Positions 1 to 5,042 of a stretch of 7,162 nt of DNA are shown here, in pieces; the stretch's first letter is position 1, and every line of letters begins with the position of its first letter. The position numbers were made by a program, and so were the translations under genes. The stretch spans positions 1 through 7,162 of the forward strand of contig MFAF01000038.1 of assembly GCA_001774505.1 (NCBI GenBank), given 5' to 3'. The notes under the pieces were generated by a model. That model was given only the letters and a program-made list of their open reading frames with translations. It made no database searches and was not told where the DNA came from. The DNA comes from Candidatus Coatesbacteria bacterium RBG_13_66_14 (GTDB lineage Bacteria; RBG-13-66-14).

Positions 1-299
1 AGGTTTTCCCGGGCGGTCAGCTTGGTGTCCAGGGAGCTTTCCTGGAACACGATGCCGATTTCGCGCCGGACGCCGGCGGGGTTCTTCAACACGTCGCAAC
101 CGGCTACGCTGGCCGACCCGGACGTGGGCCGCAGGAGCGTCGCCAGAATCGAGAGGGTGGTCGTCTTTCCCGCCCCGTTGGGACCCAGGAAGCCGAAGAC
201 CTCCCCGGTTCCCACCGAGAAGCTCACGCCGTCCACGGCGACGAGGTCGTCGAAGCGCTTCACCAGTCCCGAGACCTCGATGACGGCGTTCCCCGTCAC
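1..299 (-). CDS. ABC transporter ATP-binding protein, DrrA/ABC-2 export type (partial, C-terminal part outside window)
   Basis: Reading the minus strand from a GTG at 299 gives 99 codons that run off the left edge. The Walker A motif GPNGAGKTT is at residues 39-47 (Lys45), and the Q-loop glutamine is Q86 within IVFQESSLD. The stretch after it, LDTKLTARENL, is typical of the daunorubicin-resistance (DrrA)/CcmA-like ATPases that pair with ABC-2 permeases to export drugs, lipids or polysaccharides. The signature motif, Walker B and H-loop lie outside the window. The GTG is preferred because GGGGTGA lies 5 nt upstream and the family's usual start, a short strand before 'GLVKRF', follows at once; the frame stays open further upstream without a better start. 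A PadR-type gene is transcribed divergently from it, so PadR control of the exporter is likely (inference). The substrate cannot be told from this fragment. Confidence 0.93.
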   Translation of the reverse strand, partial: MTGNAVIEVSGLVKRFDDLVAVDGVSFSVGTGEVFGFLGPNGAGKTTTLSILATLLRPTSGSASVAGCDVLKNPAGVRREIGIVFQESSLDTKLTAREN

Positions 300-319
300 G
301 GTTTCACCCCGTTCCCTAC

Positions 320-349
320 CCGTCCGAGCGACCAGTGATACTCGGATGG
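320..349. repeat. Inverted repeat / leader hairpin upstream of the ABC gene
   Basis: The arms CCGTCCGAG (320-328) and CTCGGATGG (341-349) are complementary at eight of nine positions and enclose a 12-nt loop. The repeat lies 21 nt before the GTG of the ABC gene and downstream of its candidate -10 box, so it would be in the 5' leader of that transcript. It could be a repressor-binding dyad or an RNA hairpin; the sequence alone does not decide. The core 6 bp, TCCGAG/CTCGGA, is perfect. Confidence 0.4.
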
Positions 350-376
350 AACAAATGCCGACGAGATTCGGTGCCC

Positions 377-382
377 ATTATA
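377..382 (-). promoter_or_regulatory. Candidate -10 box for the divergent ABC gene
   Basis: The minus strand reads TATAAT here, an exact sigma-70-type -10 hexamer. It would place the transcription start near 370, about 70 nt before the GTG at 299. No good -35 hexamer is found 16-18 bp upstream (the minus strand reads GAGAGA or AGAGAA there), so the promoter would be weak or activator dependent. Confidence 0.35.
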
Positions 383-437
383 AGTCATACTCCAGCGCTT
401 CTCTCCGGCCGTCGCAAGCCCGCCTCGAAGCCCCTTG

Positions 438-466
438 TTGAAAATAACCGTGTCATTAACTATAAT
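438..466 (+). promoter_or_regulatory. Sigma-70-type promoter of the padR gene
   Basis: TTGAAA (438-443) and TATAAT (461-466) are separated by exactly 17 bp, a near-consensus housekeeping promoter in an otherwise GC-rich window. The expected transcription start is near 473, giving a leader of about 47 nt before the GTG at 520, with the ribosome binding site GGAGGAGG at 507-514. Confidence 0.75.
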
Positions 467-485
467 ATATATGGGATTAGTAAAA
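455..485. promoter_or_regulatory. Candidate PadR operator overlapping the padR -10 box and start site
   Basis: ATTAACTA (455-462) and TAGTAAAA (478-485) form an imperfect inverted repeat, six of eight positions matching, with a 15-bp AT-rich spacer centred at 470. It covers the -10 hexamer and the expected transcription start. PadR-family repressors commonly autoregulate by binding AT-rich dyads at such positions, so this is the best local candidate. AT-rich sequence makes chance dyads easy, hence the low confidence. Confidence 0.3.
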
Positions 486-519
486 GGGCGAAATGTAATT
501 CATCCCGGAGGAGGCGACT

Positions 520-1119
520 GTGACAAAGGTTGATCTGATGGTGCTCGGTCTCCTGAGCGAGAAACCGATGCACGGCTATCAGCTCAAACGCGTCCTCGAG
601 GATAACCACGCCGACCTGTGGAGCGAGGTTTCCACCGGACATCTCTACTACACGCTGAAAAAGCTGAAGCAATCCAAATACGTGGACGAGAAGACGTCCC
701 GGACGGGAAACCGCCCCCCCCGCCACGTGTACGCCCTCACCGACGAGGGGAAGAAGGCCTTAAAGACCGGGCTGGACGAACTGGACGTCCACACCCAGCG
801 CCTGTTCTTCTCCCTCGACATCGTCATCGCCTTCGCCCGGGCGCTCCTTTTGCCTCCCGGAAAGCTGGAGCTTTTAATCGGGAAACGCAAGAGCGCCGTC
901 GAGGAGGAGATGGATGAAATCAAGGGCGCGTGGCGGGACAAGGCAGTCTCCGGCAACCTGAGCCTCTCCGAGTACCTCATCTTCGAGCACAGGCAGAGCC
1001 TGCTTGCGGCCGAGCTCCGCTGGGCCAAATGGGCGCTCAAGATTACGAAGGGGATTGATCACAACGCGTTGAGCACTAAGAACTTCAAGGCGGACGGTCC
1101 GCACCCGCTGCCCCGTTGA
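520..1119 (+). CDS. PadR-family transcriptional regulator
   Basis: This 199-residue protein begins at GTG 520, fixed by the strong ribosome binding site GGAGGAGG (507-514) 5 nt before it. Residues 1-85 form the PadR winged helix: LMVLGLLSEKPMHGYQL (6-22), the recognition-helix region STGHLYYTLKKLKQ (38-51), and the wing ending in RHVYALTDEGKK (68-79). Residues 95-175 are helical and resemble the PadR C-terminal dimerisation region (subfamily 2-like length). The last 20 residues look disordered. PadR proteins are ligand-responsive repressors, usually of a divergent or adjacent efflux gene, and the divergent ABC ATPase fits that. A near-consensus promoter and a candidate operator lie just upstream. 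The gene is convergent with the glycosyltransferase gene, with 14 nt between stop codons. An 8-C run at 714-721 is read in frame. The inducing ligand is unknown. Confidence 0.93.
   Translation: MTKVDLMVLGLLSEKPMHGYQLKRVLEDNHADLWSEVSTGHLYYTLKKLKQSKYVDEKTSRTGNRPPRHVYALTDEGKKALKTGLDELDVHTQRLFFSLDIVIAFARALLLPPGKLELLIGKRKSAVEEEMDEIKGAWRDKAVSGNLSLSEYLIFEHRQSLLAAELRWAKWALKITKGIDHNALSTKNFKADGPHPLPR
1090..1102 (-). terminator. Weak hairpin downstream of the glycosyltransferase gene (minus strand)
   Basis: The stem GCGGA/TCCGC with a 3-nt loop lies about 30 nt past the glycosyltransferase stop, within the 3' end of padR. On the minus strand it is followed by CTTGAAGTTCTTAG, which is only partly T-rich. 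It is the only candidate seen for ending the four-gene minus-strand transcript and is weak. Confidence 0.2.
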
Positions 1120-1133
1120 TTTCCGCTTAAACG

Positions 1134-2006
1134 TTACGAGCGGCTGAAGTGAGCCCGGAGGAGGCCGAGGCCCAGGGCGACCAGAATGCCCGCGTCCACG
1201 AGGAGATTGACCGCCCCCGGGTAAGAACCCCGGAGGTTTTTTTTATGGAAGGCGTGCATGGTCAGGTAGAACTGCCGCCTGGTCCATAAAAGGTTCTTCC
1301 GGCTTGACCGGCCGTGGAAGTGGATGAACCGGGCCGTGTGGACGTACGAGACGCGCCAGCCTCCCCTTGCGAAGCGCAGGCACCAGTCCAGGTCCTCGGC
1401 GTACATGGGGAAACGCTCGTCCAAAAGCCCGACCCGCGCCAGCGCCTCCCCACGGACGACTATGCACGAGCCGGAAAGCGCCTCCACGTCGAAGCTCGTT
1501 TCCCGGTCGGCGTAGGTGTAATTGTAGCGCCCGAAGCGGCGGCTCTTGGGAAAAAAAGTGTCCAGCTTCAGGAAATGATAGAGTGCCGTCAGGGGGGTCG
1601 GGATGCTTCGGGTGAACTGCGGCTGCGGCCTGCCCGATGGGTCGAGGCCGTTCCCACCGGCCATCCCGCAGTCGGGGTTCGCCTCCATGAAGCCCACCAA
1701 CTCGGCCAGGGCGCCTTCCTGAACAACCATGTCCGGGTTGAGGAGCATCCGGTAGCTCCCGGAGGCCCGTCGGAGGCCCTGGTTGGCCGCCCGGGCGAAG
1801 CCCCGATTGTCCGGGTTGGCGATGACCGAAACGCCGGGGCACCTCCTCCGCAGCATCTCCACCGAGCCGTCCCCCGAGCCGTTGTCCACCACGACGACCT
1901 CGGGGTCGGCCACCCCCCCGCTCTCGAAGATGGAATCCAGACACCCCGCCAAAAACTCCCGGCTCCGGTAGCTCACCACGACCACGCTGAGCACCGGCGG
2001 TCCCAT
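1134..2006 (-). CDS. Glycosyltransferase family 2 (rhamnosyltransferase-like)
   Basis: This 290-residue GT-A fold enzyme should transfer a sugar from a nucleotide donor at the cytoplasmic face of the membrane, probably to a surface polysaccharide or lipid-linked glycan. Visible motifs are the N-terminal strand SVVVVSYRS (7-15), VVVVDNGSGDGS (37-48), the NRGFARAANQG block (67-77), LLNPDM (88-93, the NPD triad being this subfamily's form of the metal-binding DxD), and YAEDLDWCLR (202-211), where the ED pair marks the catalytic base region. A hydrophobic segment near residues 266-283 may anchor the C-terminus. Its ATG overlaps the aminotransferase stop by 1 nt (TGATG), and no good ribosome binding site precedes it, so translational coupling is likely. 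It resembles WbbL/RfbF-type rhamnosyltransferases, but donor and acceptor are not determinable. Its 3' end carries a plus-strand terminator for padR. Confidence 0.92.
   Translation of the reverse strand: MGPPVLSVVVVSYRSREFLAGCLDSIFESGGVADPEVVVVDNGSGDGSVEMLRRRCPGVSVIANPDNRGFARAANQGLRRASGSYRMLLNPDMVVQEGALAELVGFMEANPDCGMAGGNGLDPSGRPQPQFTRSIPTPLTALYHFLKLDTFFPKSRRFGRYNYTYADRETSFDVEALSGSCIVVRGEALARVGLLDERFPMYAEDLDWCLRFARGGWRVSYVHTARFIHFHGRSSRKNLLWTRRQFYLTMHAFHKKNLRGSYPGAVNLLVDAGILVALGLGLLRAHFSRS
1214..1244 (+). terminator. Intrinsic terminator for padR, inside the convergent glycosyltransferase gene
   Basis: On the plus strand, a GC-rich hairpin spans 1214-1236: pairs 1214-1215/1235-1236, 1217-1218/1232-1233 and 1219-1222/1227-1230, with one mismatch, one bulged C (1231) and the loop AAGA. 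It is followed immediately by eight T residues (1237-1244). It lies about 95-125 nt past the padR stop codon. The same bases code for residues around His-Lys-Lys-Asn (254-257) and the following residues of the glycosyltransferase on the other strand. An 8-T run directly after a GC stem is unlikely by chance in this composition. Confidence 0.6.
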
Positions 2007-3115
2007 CAGCGGTAAAAACCTAAAATCGTCTCGATGACGTAGTCCTGGTCCGCCTCGGTGAGCTGGGGGTACATGGGCAGGGCGATGACGCGACCGCAGG
2101 CCGCCTCGGCCTCGGGGAAGTCTCCCTCGCCGTAGCCCAGGTCGGTGAAGCAGGGCTGGAGGTGGAGAGGTTCGGGGTAGTACAGTGCGTTGCCGACGCC
2201 TTTTTCGTTGAGGTGCGCCGCCAGCTCGTCCCGCCGCGGCACGGAGATCACGAAGTAGTTGTACGAGTGCCGGTGGTCGGACGACGGCCGAGGCAGCTCC
2301 GCGACCTCGGCCAGAGGGACGTACCGCTCAGCGATGCGGCGGCGCCGTCGGACGTCCTCCTCGATGCGCCGCAGCTTCACCCGCAGCATCGCTGCCTGCA
2401 GGGGGTCCAGCCGCGAGTTGTATCCGACCACGTGGTGGCGGTACTTCGGCCTGGCCCCGTGGACCCGCAGGATGCGCACCCGGTCGGCCAGCTCGGGGTC
2501 GTCGGTGGCCACCGCCCCGCCGTCACCCGCGGCGCCCAGGTTTTTCGCCGGGAAGAAGCTGAAGGCTGCCGCGTCCGCCAGCGAGCCGGCCTTCCGCCCG
2601 CGCAGTTCCGAGCCGAAGCTCTGGGCCGCGTCCTCGATGATTTTCACGTCGCTACGACCGACGGCCACGCGCAGCGCGTCGTAGTCCAGCGGGTCGCCGT
2701 AGAGGTCCACACCAATGACCGCCCGCACCTCGGGATCTGCGGCGGTTTCGCCGGCCCGGCCGACGTCCAGGTTGAAGCTCGCCGGGTCTATGTCCACGAA
2801 CACAGGACGGTGACCGAGCCTGACGATGCAGGACACCGTGGCAAAAAAGGTGAACGGCGTCGTGACCACCTTGGAGGCCGGGGGCAGGTCGAGCGCCTGC
2901 AGGGCCAGGAGCAGGGCGTCGGAGCCCGAGGCCACGCCAACGGCGTGCCCCACACCCACGTAGGAGGCGAGCTCCGTCTCGAAGGCGGCCACTTCGGGAC
3001 CCAGGATGTACCGTCCCGAGCGCAGCGCCTCCAGCGCCGCACCCTCCAGGGCGGCGGCGTTCTCCCGGTGGGCCGCGGCCAGATCGGCCAGCGGCACTGT
3101 GGACCGTTTCTCCAA
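2006..3115 (-). CDS. DegT/DnrJ/EryC1/StrS-family PLP-dependent sugar aminotransferase
   Basis: This 369-residue fold-type I aminotransferase matches the usual family length. It should aminate a keto group on a nucleotide-activated sugar, using glutamate as amino donor. Visible features: GSDAL (64-68) for PLP phosphate binding, EDAAQ (161-165) with Asp162 over the pyridine nitrogen, the Schiff-base Lys191 in FFPAKNLGAAGDGG (187-200), GYNSR (231-235) from the partner subunit, and YYPEPLHLQP (312-321) in the substrate region. Start choice is uncertain. TTG 3115 has AGGGGG 5 nt upstream; GTG 3097 would give the family's classic N-terminus 'xPLADL' but has a less well-placed GGAGA. It begins 19 nt after rex and overlaps the glycosyltransferase gene by 1 nt. 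No keto-sugar-forming enzyme (dehydratase, dehydrogenase) lies in the window, so which sugar carbon is aminated stays open. Confidence 0.93.
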   Translation of the reverse strand: MEKRSTVPLADLAAAHRENAAALEGAALEALRSGRYILGPEVAAFETELASYVGVGHAVGVASGSDALLLALQALDLPPASKVVTTPFTFFATVSCIVRLGHRPVFVDIDPASFNLDVGRAGETAADPEVRAVIGVDLYGDPLDYDALRVAVGRSDVKIIEDAAQSFGSELRGRKAGSLADAAAFSFFPAKNLGAAGDGGAVATDDPELADRVRILRVHGARPKYRHHVVGYNSRLDPLQAAMLRVKLRRIEEDVRRRRRIAERYVPLAEVAELPRPSSDHRHSYNYFVISVPRRDELAAHLNEKGVGNALYYPEPLHLQPCFTDLGYGEGDFPEAEAACGRVIALPMYPQLTEADQDYVIETILGFYR

Positions 3116-3134
3116 GCAAGCCCCCTGTCGGTCG

Positions 3135-3761
3135 TCAGCGGTTGATGAGGTGGAAGGAGAGCCCCTCCAACTCGACGGCCAGGTCCACGTTGCGCAGCGC
3201 GATGTGCGGGGAGACGTCCAGCTTGGCCGGGGCGAAATTCAACAGGGCCCGCACCCCGGCCTCCACCAACATATCGGCCACCTGCTGGGCGCTATAAACG
3301 GGGACGGTGATGATGGCGACCTCCACGTTCTCCGAGGCGACGACTGCGCGGAGGTCGCGGATGTCGCTGACCTCGAGACCGTTGACCCGCGTGCCTATTT
3401 TCGCCGGATCGTTGTCCAGGATGGCGACGAAGTGGAAGCTCTGCTTCTCGAAGACGCTGTAGCCCACCAACGCCGCCCCGAGTCGTCCGGCCCCCACCAC
3501 CGCCACCCGCCACACACGATCCCCCACGCCGAGGATGTTCGCCAGCCGCTTGCGCAGAAAACTCACCGGGTAGCCCCGCCCGGGGATGCCGAAGCGGTCG
3601 AAAAAGCTCAGGTCCTTGCGGACCTGGGCCCCGTTCGTGCCCACGCCCACCCCCAGCCTTTCGCTGGAGATGTAATCCTCGCCCTGGCTCTCAAGCTCAC
3701 CCAGGTAGCGGGCGTAAAGCGAGAGGCGGTGGACGGTGGCCTGGGGGACTGGTTTCTTCAT
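3135..3761 (-). CDS. rex: Redox-sensing transcriptional repressor Rex
   Basis: This 208-residue protein matches Rex in length and order of parts. Residues 5-75 form the winged helix: PQATVHRLSLYARYL (6-20), ISSERLG (31-37) and the recognition region GAQVRKDLSFF (44-54). Residues 84-208 form the Rossmann domain: GAGRLG (90-95, GxGxxG), the acidic Asp116 in ILDNDPAKIG (114-123) that favours NAD(H) over NADP(H), NFAP (175-178), and the domain-swap tail RNVDLAVELEGLSFHL (190-205). Rex binds operators when NAD+ is high and leaves DNA when NADH rises, derepressing fermentative or respiratory NADH-consuming genes. Its ATG overlaps the desulfurase stop by 4 nt (ATGA) and no Shine-Dalgarno sequence is visible, so coupled translation is likely. 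No clear TTGTGA-type Rex operator was found in the window. Confidence 0.96.
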   Translation of the reverse strand: MKKPVPQATVHRLSLYARYLGELESQGEDYISSERLGVGVGTNGAQVRKDLSFFDRFGIPGRGYPVSFLRKRLANILGVGDRVWRVAVVGAGRLGAALVGYSVFEKQSFHFVAILDNDPAKIGTRVNGLEVSDIRDLRAVVASENVEVAIITVPVYSAQQVADMLVEAGVRALLNFAPAKLDVSPHIALRNVDLAVELEGLSFHLINR

Positions 3762-4897
3762 AGAGCGGAAATGTTACGCAGGCGATGGATGATGGGTGGG
3801 AGCTTTTCCAGCGTGTAGTCTATCTCCTCCTCGGTGGTGTATCGGGAGAGGGAGAAGCGGATGGACCCCTGGGCGTGAGCGTGGTCGTAGCCCAGAGCCA
3901 GGATGACGTGGCTGGGCTCCAGGGAGCCCGACGAGCAGGCCGAGCCGGTGGAGACGGCGATACCCTCGAAGTCCAGGCTCATGACGATGGACTCGCCCTC
4001 CAGGCGGTGGAAGAGCACGTTGGAGGTGTTCGGCAGCCGCTCCGCCTCCCGGGCGAGGATGGTGATCTCGGGGATGTCGGAAATCCCCTCCTCCAGTTTC
4101 GCGCGGAGGCGCAGGAGCCTCTCCCGGTGATAGTCCTCCTCGGGCGCAAGCTGGACGGCCTTCCCGAAGCCGACGATGCCCGGCACGTTCTCCGTGGACG
4201 CCCGGCGCCGTCTCTCGTGGTGGCCGCCGTGGATAAGGTTGAACGGCGCCTTCGACCCGCGACGCAGGTAGGCCAGACCGATACCCTTGGGGCCGTGGAG
4301 CTTGTGGGCCGACGCGGAGAGGTAATCCACCGGCAGCTCGCGCAGATTAATCGGGAGCTTGCCCACCGCCTGCACGGCGTCGGTGTGGAAGGGGACCCCC
4401 GCTTCGCGGCAGACGGCGCCCAGGGCGGCCATATCCTGGATCGTCCCGACCTCGTTGTTGGCGTGCATGACGCTGACCAGGATGGTGTCGGGACGGAGCG
4501 TCCCCCGGAGGTCGTCGGGGCTGACCGTTCCCTGGCCGTCCACGGGAAGCTCGGTGAGCTGGAAGCCGTTTTGCGCCAGGAAGCGCGCCGTGCGCAGAAT
4601 CGCCGGGTGCTCGATGGCGCTGGTGATGATGTGCCCCGCGCCGGCGCGGGCCGCCACACCTTTGAGGAAGTAGTTGTCCGATTCCGAACCGGAACCGGTG
4701 AAGACGATTTCTTCGGCGGTGACGCCCAGAAAATCCGCCGCGTCCTGCCGGGCCGAGCCCATCCCCTTCGCCGCCCGCTGGCCGAACTGGTGGAAGCTCG
4801 AGGCGTTCCCGTAGACCTCCGTGAAATACGGGAGCATGGCCTCCACGACCTCGGGGGCGGTCCGGGTGGTGGCGTTGTTGTCCAGATAAACCTGCAT
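3758..4897 (-). CDS. Cysteine desulfurase, NifS/IscS type
   Basis: This 379-residue PLP enzyme converts cysteine to alanine and a protein persulfide, supplying sulfur for Fe-S clusters and thiolated tRNA or cofactors. Key residues, numbered from ATG 4897: YLDNNATT (4-11), His97 in IEHPA stacking on PLP, HANNEVG (145-151), Asp173 and Gln176 in HTDAVQ, Lys199 in SAHKLHGPKG forming the Schiff base, Thr235 in ASTEN for the neighbouring PLP phosphate, and the persulfide Cys321 in TGSACSSGSLEPS. ATG 4897 is chosen over the in-frame TTG 4930 because GAGGG sits 5 nt upstream and the family starts at 'xVYLDNNATT'. The usual GGGQERG-type loop reads GGHHERRRR (224-232), a mild departure. It is the first gene of the unit; no IscU scaffold or MnmA follows, so NifS versus IscS role is unresolved. 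Confidence 0.95.
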   Translation of the reverse strand: MQVYLDNNATTRTAPEVVEAMLPYFTEVYGNASSFHQFGQRAAKGMGSARQDAADFLGVTAEEIVFTGSGSESDNYFLKGVAARAGAGHIITSAIEHPAILRTARFLAQNGFQLTELPVDGQGTVSPDDLRGTLRPDTILVSVMHANNEVGTIQDMAALGAVCREAGVPFHTDAVQAVGKLPINLRELPVDYLSASAHKLHGPKGIGLAYLRRGSKAPFNLIHGGHHERRRRASTENVPGIVGFGKAVQLAPEEDYHRERLLRLRAKLEEGISDIPEITILAREAERLPNTSNVLFHRLEGESIVMSLDFEGIAVSTGSACSSGSLEPSHVILALGYDHAHAQGSIRFSLSRYTTEEEIDYTLEKLPPIIHRLRNISAL

Positions 4898-4925
4898 GGC
4901 TGCCCTCGCGCTTCCCGGGAGTGAT

Positions 4926-4937
4926 TTCAACGTTGAA
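4926..4937. promoter_or_regulatory. Perfect 12-bp palindrome TTCAACGTTGAA upstream of the desulfurase gene
   Basis: TTCAACGTTGAA reads identically on both strands. It is centred about 35 nt before the desulfurase ATG and downstream of the only -10-like hexamer in the gap. Position and perfect symmetry suggest an operator for a dimeric regulator. It does not match the usual Rex form (TTGTGA/TCACAA-type arms, about 18 bp), so the binding protein is not identified. Confidence 0.4.
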
Positions 4938-4965
4938 CCGGTGTCGCCCCGCTACGACCGTGCGG

Positions 4966-4982
4966 CGGTTATTCTATGACAA
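4966..4982 (-). promoter_or_regulatory. Weak candidate -10 region of the desulfurase-rex unit, within an imperfect dyad
   Basis: The minus strand reads TAGAAT at 4976-4971, a -10-like hexamer lying in a locally AT-richer patch of the 145-nt gap between the lipoprotein stop and the desulfurase start. It is flanked by GTTAT (4968-4972) and ATGAC (4976-4980), an imperfect dyad. No good -35 lies at 16-18 bp; TTTACA occurs only 12 bp upstream. Transcription may instead read through from the lipoprotein gene. Confidence 0.22.
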
Positions 4983-5042
4983 GAAACGTGTAAAAGGGAA
5001 CCTCGGTGCAGAACGGGGCGGCGAGGCGTTGGAACCGTGAGT

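Noticed and set aside
714..721. C8 homopolymer in padR as a phase-variation tract
   Set aside because: It is read in frame as part of the Arg-Pro-Pro-Arg codons in the PadR wing, and eight C residues are not remarkable in GC-rich coding DNA.
1062..1071. CAACGCGTTG palindrome in the 3' part of padR
   Set aside because: It lies within a coding sequence, is short, and has no partner or positional logic as an operator.
1123..1143. CCGCT/AGCGG inverted repeat between the convergent padR and glycosyltransferase stops, as a bidirectional terminator
   Set aside because: The 5-bp stem with an 11-nt loop has no T-run on either strand; the hairpin and T8 at 1214-1244 is much better for padR.
1551..1557. 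A7 run inside the glycosyltransferase gene, as a terminator or slippage site
   Set aside because: It encodes an in-frame Phe-Phe in the minus-strand protein, has no hairpin before it, and the frame is intact on both sides.
2162..3145. Plus-strand open frame of 327 codons opposite the aminotransferase
   Set aside because: Antisense to a well-supported enzyme, with low-complexity composition and no domain.
3785..4924. Plus-strand open frame of 379 codons opposite the cysteine desulfurase
   Set aside because: It mirrors the desulfurase almost end to end and shows no protein motif; it results from codon bias in a GC-rich gene.
5001..5026. CCTCG/CGAGG inverted repeat just after the lipoprotein stop, as a terminator
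   Set aside because: The stem is only 5 bp with a 16-nt loop, and the following minus-strand bases TTCCCTTTTA are not a convincing T-run.
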